This document shows, in pieces, positions 1 through 9,579 of a DNA stretch of 64,000 nt; the first letter of the stretch is position 1; every line of letters begins with the position of its first letter. A program made the translations under genes and the position numbers. Source of the DNA: an uncultured Bacteroidota bacterium. GTDB lineage: Bacteria; Bacteroidota; Bacteroidia; Chitinophagales; Chitinophagaceae. The notes below the pieces were generated by a model. That model saw nothing but the letters and a program-made list of their open reading frames with translations. It was not told the origin of the DNA and ran no database searches. The stretch is from positions 1-64,000 of the forward strand of contig CAILLK010000125.1 of the NCBI GenBank assembly GCA_903835005.1, read 5' to 3'.

Positions 1-71
1 ATATATAGTATCATTTAGAAAATGTAGCAACTGCTACAAAATCAAAACTATAGCAGCTCCAATAGAATACA

Positions 72-89
72 GGCGGGGTTGCCCCCGCC
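72..89 (-). terminator. Hairpin after the DUF932 gene
   Basis: A 7-bp perfect GC stem (GGCGGGG/CCCCGCC) with a 4-nt loop lies just downstream of the leftward DUF932 gene. No long U-run follows, so it may be a weak terminator or only an mRNA 3' end hairpin. Confidence 0.5.
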
Positions 90-107
90 AAATATCCTAC
101 CTTCTCA

Positions 108-1142
108 TTAATTCATTCTGAAAGCATCTGCACCGTGTTTTCCAAACTGCTCGCACAATCTGAATGCAGTCTGTGAGCGCTGCAATCCTGTACCAAACAG
201 TATGGAATTCAGCTTATCATCCCCGCTCTTGAATTCCTTCACATTTTGGTAAAAACCGGTCACCGCATTGAAAGCTCCAAACAAAGTACCCTTGGTCGTC
301 TCGGTCTGCTGAGTACTGCTCTGCATGGCATATTGGAACGTGTTCTCGCAAATGTTCGTAAAGGCAGTAGAAAGCTCGTCTGTTGCCCCTTTCCTGACAT
401 TGTCCAGTACCTCCCTGCTTGGTGCCATAGCCTCCTGTATCAGCCTCATTACCTGCTTGTCGGTGATTCGTACCTTTGCCCACTGGTTGAATATGGCATC
501 CAGCTGCTGAGTTAGCGTATTGGATATGCCCATGATCTTATGTGCATTTTTAAGCCGTTCCTGTGCGCTGTCCGTGTGGCGTATCTTCACTACATTCGAA
601 CAGTTGCAGAGTGCCATGCTAAGCGTGTTCTGGCATACGATCCTTACCGGTGTAAAGGCTGCGGTAATGCTGCCTGAGCCATCATGCGAGGTGGTCAGAA
701 AGATGTACTTTTCAATGAGATCATCAGTGCCGACTTTGATATACCCCGGGAGCTTGGCGGTGATGAAAATCTTCTCGCCTTTTCCAAGTGCCCCTGCTGT
801 CTCATACATTACCCCGTCACCTCCAACAATGGAATCAGAGAAAGTGAATGCATCTACATTCTGCACAATCTTGTAATCCACTCCCAGCTTGTCGCCAAGG
901 ATTGCGCCGTTGTCTTTTCGGTAGGTGAAAAATGAGGTGTCTGAGGTAGTCTCTGTGCCATCCTCCAGCCGGTGAATGTTAGGCAGTTTGATTACTTCGT
1001 AATCAAGGCCTGCGAACTGTAGGGCTTCGCGGCTGGTGGGATAGTCCTTCACTATCTGACCCAGGCCATGCCACGGGTGTACTTGGACACTGAAAAATGA
1101 ATGTTTCCCTGTCTGGTCGTTAAAATGGATGTTGTGTGCCAT
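108..1142 (-). CDS. DUF932 domain-containing phage/plasmid-like protein
   Basis: The protein has 344 residues, the usual length for the DUF932 family (phage/plasmid-like protein TIGR03299). The N-terminal third carries the family pattern, with PWHGLG near residue 25 and a Leu/Pro-rich stretch before an acidic region. The middle has the conserved VRIVCQNTL segment near residue 167 and the C-terminus the conserved GTLFGAFNAVTGF segment. DUF932 proteins are encoded on phages, plasmids and integrative elements; their molecular role is not established. No other phage or conjugation genes are visible alongside, so the element to which it belongs may continue left of the window. The ATG start fits the family N-terminus. 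Confidence in the family is high and in the function low. Confidence 0.85.
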   Translation of the reverse strand: MAHNIHFNDQTGKHSFFSVQVHPWHGLGQIVKDYPTSREALQFAGLDYEVIKLPNIHRLEDGTETTSDTSFFTYRKDNGAILGDKLGVDYKIVQNVDAFTFSDSIVGGDGVMYETAGALGKGEKIFITAKLPGYIKVGTDDLIEKYIFLTTSHDGSGSITAAFTPVRIVCQNTLSMALCNCSNVVKIRHTDSAQERLKNAHKIMGISNTLTQQLDAIFNQWAKVRITDKQVMRLIQEAMAPSREVLDNVRKGATDELSTAFTNICENTFQYAMQSSTQQTETTKGTLFGAFNAVTGFYQNVKEFKSGDDKLNSILFGTGLQRSQTAFRLCEQFGKHGADAFRMN

Positions 1143-1625
1143 ATGCTCTATTTGTTATTTGGTTACGTTTTTGATGGGGCCATTACGCCCGGTATTTGCC
1201 GCTGTGGTCGTCCTGAAAAAGCCCACTTCGGCTGAAAAAAGTATGTATGCTGCCGATAGCGACAAGTAATAAGGACTGTGGAGGAAAGGAGCAGGGTTTT
1301 GCTGAAGAAAATACGACCTCAACTGATGCGGTTCAATGACTGTCCGAGTGTGGAGATTTTGTTCTGCAAATTCACAAACGAAGCAAAAGCGAGAGTGCCG
1401 ACCTTGTCCTTTATGGAGCAGGCCCATATCTTTGCTATTCGGAAGCAGAAAGACAAAAAGAGTGAGATAATTCCGCTGAAAAACTCAAAAATGAAAAGAG
1501 AGGTACGGCATCTTCTGCCGTTCTTCTCTTGCCAACCGGGAGCAAAATCTGGTGATGGCCTGATTTTGCGTCTCAAGGATACTGATGGCAAAAGAGAAAA
1601 GAAAATAGTTGGTAGAATGTCCCGG
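1143..1625. other. Gene-free stretch
   Basis: I find no convincing gene in these roughly 480 bases. Short open frames exist on both strands, but they overlap one another and their peptides look random (rich in Ser, Arg and Cys with no domain pattern). The part next to 1143 probably holds the promoter of the DUF932 gene. Confidence 0.4.
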
Positions 1626-2208
1626 CTATCGCAACCGTTCCGGTATATCCTGCGGTGGCATTTCAGACGGTAAATATGCAACTTCCTGTTTACATGCGTC
1701 CCTGGCAAAGGAGCCCAAAATCCGTTCAGATCCAAAAACAAAGCTATCAATGACGCTAATCGGATCACCGATTGTTCTTAACTCAAAAGATTCCCTGTTT
1801 AAGTTTTGTAACCCCCTTGTTTTTTCAGCAATCTGCCTTGCAAGAGAACCAAGAATAAGTTCCTGTTCATTGAGTATTCTGGAGAGTATTTTGTCGTAAA
1901 TGGTGATGTCTGTAAGTATCCTATTTTCTGGAAGCTATGAAGCCAACGATGCGGCCGAAATAGCCATACCCTGGATTACCGATCCCCAAGCCTGGCTGCC
2001 TTTCATTGGAACTCTGATCAAAGGTGTGGATGTAAATAAACCATCCTGTGAGAACTACAAATAAGATACATACAATGGTATAGAAAATTAGTCTTTGTGC
2101 AGAATATTTACTGCTAGTTTTTGCACACAAGGATAAGCATATCAGCTTTGTATTGTGGCGGAAATAAAAAATACGAGTATGTACACCAATTGAATAATTT
2201 GAATACAT
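1626..2208 (-). pseudogene. Frameshifted small membrane protein (two frames)
   Basis: Two leftward open frames abut in different phases. The upstream one (stop at 1921-1923) encodes a basic N-terminus, one transmembrane helix (FYTIVCILFVVLTGWFIY) and a Gly-rich tail. Downstream, a frame running from about 1930 to the stop at 1626-1628 encodes a clean cytosolic-looking peptide of about 100 residues with stretches such as ILNEQELILGSLARQIAEK and EMPPQDIPERLR. The second frame has no ATG, GTG or TTG in front, and a +1 shift at the AAA-TAG junction would join the two. I read this as one gene broken by a single-base indel, or less likely a programmed shift. The upstream start is uncertain: ATG at 2208, or a TTG just before the transmembrane helix. 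Family not recognised. Confidence 0.5.
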
Positions 2209-2228
2209 TTACAGCTCAAACAGAACCT

Positions 2229-2507
2229 ATGGAATTCCTCATTTCTCAATACAAAGAAAAAGTCAGAATAATTAATGAAAAGTATCTGCTGCAATACCAG
2301 ATATCATTTAGCGGTGAAAAAACACCTGAAAATGCAGAACAATTTCTAAAAGATTATGAACCTAAATTCAGGAGAGACTTCACAATACTAGCCCTTGAGA
2401 CAATTAGTCCTTTTCCGGAAAACACGAATTTCAGAAACGTTATCATTGAGAAAAATGGACTTAATATTGTTAGGCTGCATGACCTGATAATTGCCATTTC
2501 TGAATAA
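2229..2507 (+). CDS. Hypothetical protein
   Basis: A 92-residue soluble protein begins at the ATG giving MEFLISQYKEK; the longer open frame upstream is in sequence that also serves the divergent gene. The middle is rich in Glu, Lys and aromatic residues, with a predicted helix at the start and an amphipathic C-terminus (NGLNIVRLHDLIIAISE). I do not recognise a family. The next gene starts 34 bases downstream on the same strand, so the two are probably co-transcribed. Confidence 0.5.
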   Translation: MEFLISQYKEKVRIINEKYLLQYQISFSGEKTPENAEQFLKDYEPKFRRDFTILALETISPFPENTNFRNVIIEKNGLNIVRLHDLIIAISE

Positions 2508-2541
2508 AAAAAACGAAATTGAACCAAAGAATTTACATAGA

Positions 2542-2793
2542 ATGGAGGACTCAACAAAGATTGAAGCGATTATAGAAAAACTGAACAAAGGAATGCAATT
2601 CGGCTTATTCGATGACGGAAACAAATGTTACTTCAAGGATGGTGAACATGTAAGCTATTCTGATCTGTGGAAGGCACTGCATATGGTTCATAAACTGGAA
2701 CATCATCATAAAACCCTGCCGGAAATCTGCCCGGATACTTTTGTTGGGACTTTTAAGTACAAGTTTTCCAGGCACAAATGGAAGAAAAAATAG
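2542..2793 (+). CDS. Hypothetical protein
   Basis: An 83-residue hypothetical protein. I chose the ATG giving MEDSTKIEAIIEKL; an in-frame ATG at 2491 overlaps the preceding gene and would add 17 poorly structured residues. The sequence alternates charged helices with an aromatic segment (FGLFDDGNKCYFKDGEHVSY) and ends in a basic tail (FSRHKWKKK). No family is recognised. It forms a likely two-gene unit with the upstream gene. Confidence 0.5.
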   Translation: MEDSTKIEAIIEKLNKGMQFGLFDDGNKCYFKDGEHVSYSDLWKALHMVHKLEHHHKTLPEICPDTFVGTFKYKFSRHKWKKK

Positions 2794-3036
2794 GGATTAA
2801 ATATCAAATAATGAATACATCTTTCCTCATATTTCCTGATAACGAAATGTCGTGGTGTAAATCCTTCTTTTACAAAGGACTTCGAGGTACCTAAAAGGTT
2901 CAAAATCTATATTGTTTAATAGCTTTTTTTGCAAGTATTTTTACAGGAATTGCTGATTTTTTTACTTACATTTATAGTGCTATTTTTTGCATTTTGTTTT
3001 TTCGAAAGCAATTTCATTCTGTAAAATCTAAAACTA

Positions 3037-4044
3037 ATGGAAATGAAAACAAAACATTCAGTTCCGATCTGCGTTATTGCAATTCTATTCTTAAACTATT
3101 TTGGTGTTAATGGACAGATTGGAATGGCGATAAATAGTACTGGTGCAATTGCAAATCCATCGGCAATGCTGGATGTAGCATCAAACAGTCAAGGTATATT
3201 AGTGCCTCGAATGCTGTCAGGGCAACGAGCAGCAATAAGTTCGCCGGCTACTGGGCTGCTCGTTTATCAGATTGATGGCACAGAAGGATTTTATTTTAAC
3301 AGTTGTACACCGACAGCGCCGAACTGGGTGATGTTGGGTTTGGCAGTTGCAAATACAAGTGGAAATATTTTATCAGGCTTGAAAGTAGTAAATAACCCTG
3401 TAACACCCAATACGAAAACCGATATTACAATAAACGCAACTGGCACAATAACAAATGATGCAACTATCCTTGGAGCTAACGGCCTTGATGCAGGTTCATT
3501 GGCTGCAAATACCTGGTATTATTTTTACTTAATATCAAATGGAACCATTGTTACCTTAAGTTCAACATCTGCTACATCACCAACTTTACCAGCTGGATAT
3601 ACTAAAGTGGCTTACATCGGTTCTAGGTTAACAGATGGCACATCGCATTTTTACAGGATTAATCAATTTGGCAATAGATGTAGGTATGTAGTAGGTAGTA
3701 ATCCAACCGGAGTACCAGCATTAGCTACAGGAAGTACGAGCGGATGGAGTTCAGTAAACACAGTTGGCACATGCTCACCAGTAGCATCTGCAATTTATAT
3801 AACCGCTATTGCAGGAAATGTTTGGTCTTATGTGACTACGGCCGTAGCCCCAAATACGACATATGATTACCCAAACACTAATAACGGACTTCCTCCTCCG
3901 CCAATCAAATTACAAACATCAAGTTATGGTCCGGGTGGTAACGTAAGTGCAGATATTTATTTTGAAACTGCAAATACAATTTACTATTATGGTAGTAGCT
4001 ACACTAGTGGTATTTTTTGTTCTGGTTGGACTGAAAATTTATAG
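3037..4044 (+). CDS. Secreted surface protein with Bacteroidota head motif
   Basis: A 335-residue protein with a signal peptide (hydrophobic core ICVIAILFLNYFGVNG, cleavage after GQ). The mature N-terminus carries the widespread Bacteroidota surface-protein motif: NPSAMLDVASNSQGILVPRM followed by a GLLVYQ element and GFYFNS. Proteins with this head usually carry tail-fiber-like or variable C-terminal regions. The remainder is Thr/Ser/Asn-rich and looks beta-structured, with several Tyr-rich strands near the end. I see no T9SS sorting domain. It probably acts outside the cell as a surface or adhesin-like protein, which is inference only. The preceding 240 bases are gene-free and AT-rich, so it likely has its own promoter. 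Confidence 0.7.
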   Translation: MEMKTKHSVPICVIAILFLNYFGVNGQIGMAINSTGAIANPSAMLDVASNSQGILVPRMLSGQRAAISSPATGLLVYQIDGTEGFYFNSCTPTAPNWVMLGLAVANTSGNILSGLKVVNNPVTPNTKTDITINATGTITNDATILGANGLDAGSLAANTWYYFYLISNGTIVTLSSTSATSPTLPAGYTKVAYIGSRLTDGTSHFYRINQFGNRCRYVVGSNPTGVPALATGSTSGWSSVNTVGTCSPVASAIYITAIAGNVWSYVTTAVAPNTTYDYPNTNNGLPPPPIKLQTSSYGPGGNVSADIYFETANTIYYYGSSYTSGIFCSGWTENL

Positions 4045-5126
4045 GTTTTATTGTGTTCTCAATTGAAAGATTGAGAAGCGAAAATAGTCCTCATTGCGGC
4101 TTGTTTAGAAACTATCACCAATATGCTGCTTTATCACAAATACTCGTTACTTAATATCAATTGTTTTCTTATACTTCAAAAGGGACTTTTGGAATAAATA
4201 ACCGTGTGTAAGTGCTGGTTAGCAGGGTAAAAGCGCCCGCGGCCGTGAGTGTGCAATAAGTGATTGCAATCCTTCATTGCGATCACTGTGCGGCTCGCCA
4301 GAAAGCGAAAAGAGCGAAGAATGAGCGTTTTCGCTGCGAGTGCCACCAGGCTGGGGTAAATAGCCCGGCATGACAAAGGAATGCGGTATTTACACAGTGC
4401 AGGATTTTGCGTTGGCATGTTCATATGCGTGGGCTTGTGAAGCAACATCCGTAACGCAGCCGGTGGCTTCGCGGGCGAGCACATACAAGGGCAGCGGGTG
4501 TACTTTTGTCGGCTTGAAAAGCCAGGAACGAAGTAGCCATCCGGCATAGAGCAAGCGGTATAGCATGGTATTTGTGCGTTGCAATGTGCTGTAGGCTAAA
4601 ATGCCAAGCTATATCGGCCTGTGGGGCAGAGCCAGCCGGAATGAAGCTACACAGTGTATGGATTGAGGGCGGACAAAAGGACACAGGAGCTGCCGTGAGG
4701 CTTTTTTGTGAGAGGCAAACAATATGCCACGCTCCATACCCTGAGCCGGACTTCTCACTGCAGTGGGAAGTCGGCGAAGGGCAAATAACCTCTTGCCCGT
4801 TCCTTTGAAAGTAAACAATTCCGGGCAAGTGGTTGTTTGGCGTGGTCGCATTTTTTGCTGAGCAAAAAAGACTCACTCCGATTTACCTGCGGGTGGGCTG
4901 CATCAGAGCGGAGCGGAGTATGCAGTCATGAAAATCACTGCAAGTGCAGACCAATATGGTATTGGGCTAACTGCATATAGGTCGGATCGACGTAGACTAA
5001 TGAAATAAGTGAATATTGCGATCATCGATATAAGACGAATATGGGTGCCAAATAAAATACCTGTTTCAAGTATTCCCTTAATCATTATGTATGATCATAT
5101 ACTTAAGGTTTCTTGTACTATTGTAC
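4045..5126. other. Long non-coding accessory stretch, locally GC-rich
   Basis: Over 1 kb separates two genes without a convincing coding frame. From about 4200 to 4950 the composition is clearly more GC-rich than the flanks, with words such as GGTGGCTTCGCGGGC and a self-complementary TTTTTTGCTGAGCAAAAAA at 4850-4869. Leftward open frames here yield Cys/Pro/His-rich peptides lacking any domain pattern. I take it as a remnant of transferred sequence or a non-coding spacer between accessory gene cassettes. Confidence 0.4.
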
Positions 5127-5966
5127 CTAGGATGGGAGATTTTGTGAATAAACAAGAAACTCTTCCCTGATTATTTTTAGTTTATGTTTATTTAACGACT
5201 CTTCGCAGAGTGGAAATAAACCAATAGTATCTACTATAGCTATCAATAAGTATTTTGTTACAAAATCTAATGCAGTACTTATATATTCGATTTCAGCCCT
5301 GTTTGGCCTGCCCGTGCCGCGTTCACTATCATGAGAAAATGTTGCGAAAGGCATAGAATGAGTATGATTTGAATACCAGCGATATAAGGGTTTAAATTCA
5401 TCGGCTTTAAAAGATACACTCTCAATAATCTCATCGTTGGATAAATATTTAGCCACAGAGCCACTCAAAATACTTTTCCTTTTATTTTTGTCTATAACGA
5501 GACTATTAAATAGTGGATTAGTTCTAATTTCTTCTTTTCTAATCGGCAATTGTAATTCGAATTCATCCAGTGTATCAGCACCTAATCCAAATTCCTTATA
5601 AAACTTATATTTCTCACTATTTAAATGGTAATGGAGAATATCCAGCCGCAATTTACTCTCTTCAACACTTATCTTATCAACTCCGATGTACCAAAATAAC
5701 AGATAGGTTTCAACAAAATTACGTGCTAAAGAACAAACAGAGAATAGGTCCCAAAATTCATATTCCGCAGGAAATATACGATTAAATGGCAATAAACGAA
5801 TGAATGACTGACAAGTAACTGTCATCCTTATAAATAAATGGTTAGACCTAACTAATTTCCAAGGAATATTTTTCTGACCACTACAGGAATTTGAAACATC
5901 AATAGAAAAATCATGGAAATTTTCTAACTTAATTAACTTCTGTTTATACTCGTCCAGATAAGTCAT
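5127..5966 (-). CDS. Hypothetical protein, possibly DUF5677-like
   Basis: A 279-residue, mostly helical soluble protein. Features that recall DUF5677-type proteins are an ARNFVETYLLFWYIG helix near residue 80, a charged helix around 105-120 and a C-terminal YRWYSNHTHSM segment near residue 198 with clustered His and Asn. The assignment is tentative because I compared motifs by memory only. It stands alone on the minus strand, between a gene-free region and a secreted-protein gene, with an AT-rich composition like the rest of the island. The function is unknown; such orphan proteins are common in accessory islands. Confidence 0.55.
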   Translation of the reverse strand: MTYLDEYKQKLIKLENFHDFSIDVSNSCSGQKNIPWKLVRSNHLFIRMTVTCQSFIRLLPFNRIFPAEYEFWDLFSVCSLARNFVETYLLFWYIGVDKISVEESKLRLDILHYHLNSEKYKFYKEFGLGADTLDEFELQLPIRKEEIRTNPLFNSLVIDKNKRKSILSGSVAKYLSNDEIIESVSFKADEFKPLYRWYSNHTHSMPFATFSHDSERGTGRPNRAEIEYISTALDFVTKYLLIAIVDTIGLFPLCEESLNKHKLKIIREEFLVYSQNLPS

Positions 5967-6144
5967 GATAAAATATTTTATCTATATAGCCAAATATGTC
6001 TGACAAGGATTCTGAACCACATTTTTTATTTATTCAATCTTTCGGAACTCCCATGGAACAACTGTGATATTACATCTGCACGAGATCCATTATTATACCC
6101 AAACATTGCAAATACAGAGGTGACTAAATCTAGAAAAAACAGAA

Positions 6145-7362
6145 TTAGTTGTTTGATCTCTGTAAAATACCCGCAAGTGTTGAAAAATTGAATTTTACAC
6201 CCAATGATCCATAAACATGACCATTGTTATCCATTTTAAATGTTAATGGAGCCCAAATGTCATCGATTATTCTTAGTCGAATTGTTGCATTAAGAGTTGA
6301 ACTATCAGAAGTTTGTGATGGATACTGTTTTGATGTAACGCTATAGTAGGTGCCACTTAGTTTGAATTCAAATATTGACTTCCCATTATTTTTCGACTTG
6401 AAAGTAAAATTTATTCCAGGTTCAATCGACGCAACGTTTCTCAGTAAGTTCGGCTGCGTACTATTAACATCATTGCTAATGGTATCACTGACTATTACAT
6501 CAAATTCACAATTGATCCTTGTTTTGAAGGGCGCCCATAGGAACTCAGTGGACAAGTATACGTTGTTTGATGATAATCTATTCGAGCCAGTTGGTGCGGA
6601 AGGGTTGGGAGAAAACGTAGTGTTGGCAGCAATCGTCCATAAGGGTTTTTTCTGCCATTCAGCAACCAGGGCTTGGTATTGTCTATTATTCTCCTGTCTG
6701 AAGTTTACATTTGGATTCTGCTCGATCAAATTTTTCAGACGTGTCAAATGGTTTGCATCAATTATTGAATCTATTATATTTCGGACGTCACTGCTCAACG
6801 AACTAAAAGTTGATGAGTCGTCTTTAAACTGATGGTTGATGGCCAACACCAACTCGCTATCAATAGACCTTGAATAATGACGTAGAACACTCCGAACTAA
6901 TACAGTTAAAGTATCGAAATCAGTTTGTTTGATGACTCTGGTGATGAAATCTTTTGATACCGTATTATCACGGGAGTTTATCAACGCATACTTAATACCG
7001 GCTGAAAACCCGGTCAAATGATACGCCGAATCAACTAACACTTGGACATTAAAATTCAAATTCCGTAGATGCTTGTATTTTACATAGTTCGTATCAACCG
7101 CCAAACTTGGGTTGGCTTTAACCATAATCGCATAGGGGTTTGAAGTAAAAGCAAGAGCTTTTTGCGGTCCCGATAGGTCATTAAATGCCAATTGGAAGAA
7201 ACTTGAAAAAACATCTTTATAGTTGCCTGATGCCAAAGAGTCTGCTGTAAGTACATTGATTTTTGAAACGCCGCTACTTGAATCTAAAGTACTTGAAGAT
7301 TGCGCTAGGCATATATTTGTTACAATACTGAAAATAAAGAATAGTTGAGTAAGTTTTTTCAT
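6145..7362 (-). CDS. Secreted or outer-membrane hypothetical protein
   Basis: A 405-residue exported protein with an N-terminal signal peptide (KKLTQLFFIFSIVTNICLAQ). The N-terminal half after cleavage is helical and Ser/Asp-rich, and the C-terminal half alternates short hydrophobic strands (for example LWTIAANTTFSP, VYLSTEFLWAPF, FEFKLSGTYYSV) and ends in GSLGVKFNFSTLAG, as outer-membrane beta-barrels often do. I infer a small outer-membrane protein, but no family is recognised. A small gene of similar orientation lies 56 bases upstream and may be in the same transcript. Confidence 0.6.
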   Translation of the reverse strand: MKKLTQLFFIFSIVTNICLAQSSSTLDSSSGVSKINVLTADSLASGNYKDVFSSFFQLAFNDLSGPQKALAFTSNPYAIMVKANPSLAVDTNYVKYKHLRNLNFNVQVLVDSAYHLTGFSAGIKYALINSRDNTVSKDFITRVIKQTDFDTLTVLVRSVLRHYSRSIDSELVLAINHQFKDDSSTFSSLSSDVRNIIDSIIDANHLTRLKNLIEQNPNVNFRQENNRQYQALVAEWQKKPLWTIAANTTFSPNPSAPTGSNRLSSNNVYLSTEFLWAPFKTRINCEFDVIVSDTISNDVNSTQPNLLRNVASIEPGINFTFKSKNNGKSIFEFKLSGTYYSVTSKQYPSQTSDSSTLNATIRLRIIDDIWAPLTFKMDNNGHVYGSLGVKFNFSTLAGILQRSNN

Positions 7363-7418
7363 TCCCTACGTTTAAATTATGAATTTATGATTTGAAAATA
7401 CACTTGCAATTGTGGAAT

Positions 7419-7691
7419 CTAAGAAACAATAAAAATTACGTCAATTTTACCAGATGGGTAATTATATGGGGTTGCTTCAATTGTAGGAACATCAATATTA
7501 ATAATTGTCGTCCCTGCACAAGCCCCTATCATTGAAAATGAATCATTTGATTCCACATTTGTAAATGTGATTGGGTCAGCCGTTGTATGTTCAACAGTTT
7601 GAGATTCAGTACTACCATCGGAACTCCTTTCCAGTGTTATTGTCAGATTTCCTATTCCACTGTTGAAAGTAATGTTAATATTAACGTCCAT
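7419..7691 (-). CDS. Small hypothetical beta-rich protein
   Basis: A 90-residue protein starting at the ATG that gives MDVNINITFNSG; an upstream in-frame extension is Lys/Gln-rich and unlikely. The sequence alternates beta strands (LTITLE, TTIINIDVPTI, GKIDVIFIVS) with Thr/Ser-rich loops and contains one Cys. There is no signal peptide. It lies 56 bases upstream of the exported-protein gene on the same strand, suggesting co-transcription. Family unknown. Confidence 0.5.
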   Translation of the reverse strand: MDVNINITFNSGIGNLTITLERSSDGSTESQTVEHTTADPITFTNVESNDSFSMIGACAGTTIINIDVPTIEATPYNYPSGKIDVIFIVS

Positions 7692-8104
7692 GTTGCTTAA
7701 TATTATTTTGCCTACTCTTTGATCCTGTTTTTGGCTTACCAGTTGTAACCGTTTGATATTTAGACAAAAATAGGTAATGATTTTCAAAATAAAAATAGCG
7801 ATAAATGACTATTTTTTATTTCAGAATATTTTTTAAATTGCTCGCTTTGGGAATAGTATAAGGGTTTTATTTCTCTTGAATCTAGAAATAATGATACAAT
7901 GGATTTTATACATGCTTCCTTTGCACTTCCAATACAGATGCATTAATAAGTTATGGGTGTTTTCAATTAACATTAGATAAAATTCCGCAAATTATTTCGC
8001 CATTTGAGATGCCCTACCAACAAGCACCAACACTCTGTAAATCTGTTAGCTTAATTCCAGAAAAGGCAAATTCTATCTTGGTGTTTCTTTATAGTGGTAT
8101 ATGA
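7692..8104. other. Gene-free AT-rich spacer
   Basis: About 400 bases without a credible gene. It contains AT-rich runs next to 7790-7830, likely the promoter of the leftward small gene. I see no clear terminator for the gene ending at 8105. Confidence 0.4.
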
Positions 8105-8560
8105 TTAATCGGGAGTAACCGAAAGCATTACAGCCAGAGAATCCATGTAATCACGCCAGTGAACTATTTTGCGGTTTTCAAGGGTAATAATAGAACAAAA
8201 CCGGTTGTCATATGCTTTCCTGGTACTCGGAACAATGCCATGAACTGCATATTCCAAAATAACAACGTTTTTTGGCTGTTCAGATTTGTATACCCGTAAA
8301 TTATCGGCTGATTGGAGAACATTGGTATACCCGGCAAACCAGTCCATATATGCGTTGCGGCCTTTTATCTTATTTGTAAATCCAGGGAAATTGTATAGAA
8401 ATTCAAAGACTGCATTTTCTGCTACAGCATCCCAAAAATGTTCCCCATCCACTTCCCCTTTCAGTCCTTCCATAATAATGCTAAAGAATGGCTCGGCATT
8501 TTTATTAAATCCGGGACGAGTTCTTTTCACCATTTCGGTCTTGCTTATTTTCTTTTCCAT
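8105..8560 (-). CDS. NTF2-like/SnoaL-type protein
   Basis: A 151-residue protein with the NTF2/SnoaL fold pattern: an N-terminal helix, HFWDAVAENAVFEF (the 'W/D' cone element), a loop with a DWFAGY helix, then long strands (VVILEYAVHGIV, NRFCSIITLENRKIVHWRDY) ending in the usual R-x-Y-MD segment. Such proteins bind or isomerise small hydrophobic molecules; the substrate cannot be inferred. I chose the ATG giving MEKKISKTEM because the upstream extension overlaps the neighbouring gene in another frame. It lies 28 bases after the NmrA-like gene and is probably co-transcribed with it under the divergent HxlR-type regulator. Confidence 0.75.
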   Translation of the reverse strand: MEKKISKTEMVKRTRPGFNKNAEPFFSIIMEGLKGEVDGEHFWDAVAENAVFEFLYNFPGFTNKIKGRNAYMDWFAGYTNVLQSADNLRVYKSEQPKNVVILEYAVHGIVPSTRKAYDNRFCSIITLENRKIVHWRDYMDSLAVMLSVTPD

Positions 8561-8588
8561 CGTAATTATTTTTTTGAATGATAAAAGC

Positions 8589-9485
8589 TTAGAGTGAATT
8601 ATACACCGGCGCAAACACCTCTGCTGCGAATGCTTCTGCAGACGTAGGCGAAGAATTTTCACACGTTCTTTTTTCATAGTTCATAATGCCGTTTTTAAGA
8701 GAGGTTTCCATGCCGATTATATCATCTGCCACATTCGCCGAAACACCTTGAGCGATCATGGCTTGCTTAGCCTGTTGAGCAGGAAATTGCACACATTCCA
8801 GGTTCGGTTTTCCCACCGCGTTTCCGACTATACGTGTAAACTCTTTAAAGGAATAATTTCTATCACCCAAAATTTGCCTCACGGTTTTCCCGGTAAAGTT
8901 CTGGTTGGCCAGATATTCTGATGCAATAATAGCAATATCTTTAGTTGCCACCATTGGTATTGCATGGTCAGTATCTGCAGTTGTACCATTGATTCCCATT
9001 CCTTTTATGAGGCCTATATTCAGTAACGAGTTTTCCATAAAATATGCTGGGCGCAGGTGTACTACATTCACATCAGCCAATTGATTAAGTTTTACCTCCT
9101 GTTCTGCCAGGCCAGCAATAAGACAGTTGCCTTCGTGCATATGTGCCCCGCAACTGCTCAGGTTTACAACGTGTTTTATTCCAGACCTTTGAATAGCCTC
9201 AATAGTCGTATTCCCTATCTTTCGTTGATATTCCCTATAGTTCTCTGATGTGAAATGTGGTGGAGTTAGAACAAATGCACTGTCTGCGTATCTGAAAGCT
9301 TTTGTGACAACTTCAACATCGGTAATGTCAGCAGCAATTGCCTCAGCCCCCATATCGCTAAACCTTTTTAGCTCATCACCCTTTCGTGCAATTACCTTTA
9401 CGTGGTGCCCTTCCTTTAAAAGGATTTCAGAGATTTTACCGCCAACCTTTCCCGTTGCGCCCAATACTACTATTGTTTTTTTCAT
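8589..9485 (-). CDS. NmrA-like NAD(P)-binding reductase
   Basis: A 298-residue protein of the atypical short-chain dehydrogenase/NmrA group (similar in layout to QorB/YtfG-type quinone reductases). The N-terminal Rossmann motif GATGKVGG sits at residues 9-16, followed by ARKGDELKRF (cofactor-binding strand 2) and ADITD near residue 54. The LSSCGAH segment stands where an active-site Ser occurs in this family. The C-terminal part (GKTVRQILGDRNYSFKEF) is the substrate-binding region. It is transcribed divergently from an HxlR-family regulator, a common pairing in which the regulator responds to electrophiles or aldehydes. The specific substrate is unknown. Confidence 0.85.
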   Translation of the reverse strand: MKKTIVVLGATGKVGGKISEILLKEGHHVKVIARKGDELKRFSDMGAEAIAADITDVEVVTKAFRYADSAFVLTPPHFTSENYREYQRKIGNTTIEAIQRSGIKHVVNLSSCGAHMHEGNCLIAGLAEQEVKLNQLADVNVVHLRPAYFMENSLLNIGLIKGMGINGTTADTDHAIPMVATKDIAIIASEYLANQNFTGKTVRQILGDRNYSFKEFTRIVGNAVGKPNLECVQFPAQQAKQAMIAQGVSANVADDIIGMETSLKNGIMNYEKRTCENSSPTSAEAFAAEVFAPVYNSL

Positions 9486-9579
9486 TTTGCGTGTTTTAGA
9501 ATTCGGTGCAAATCTCTACATTTGCTTTCAAAATGGCCAGTAGCTACATATTTGTACTATAGTGTCAAAAAAGTAACTA

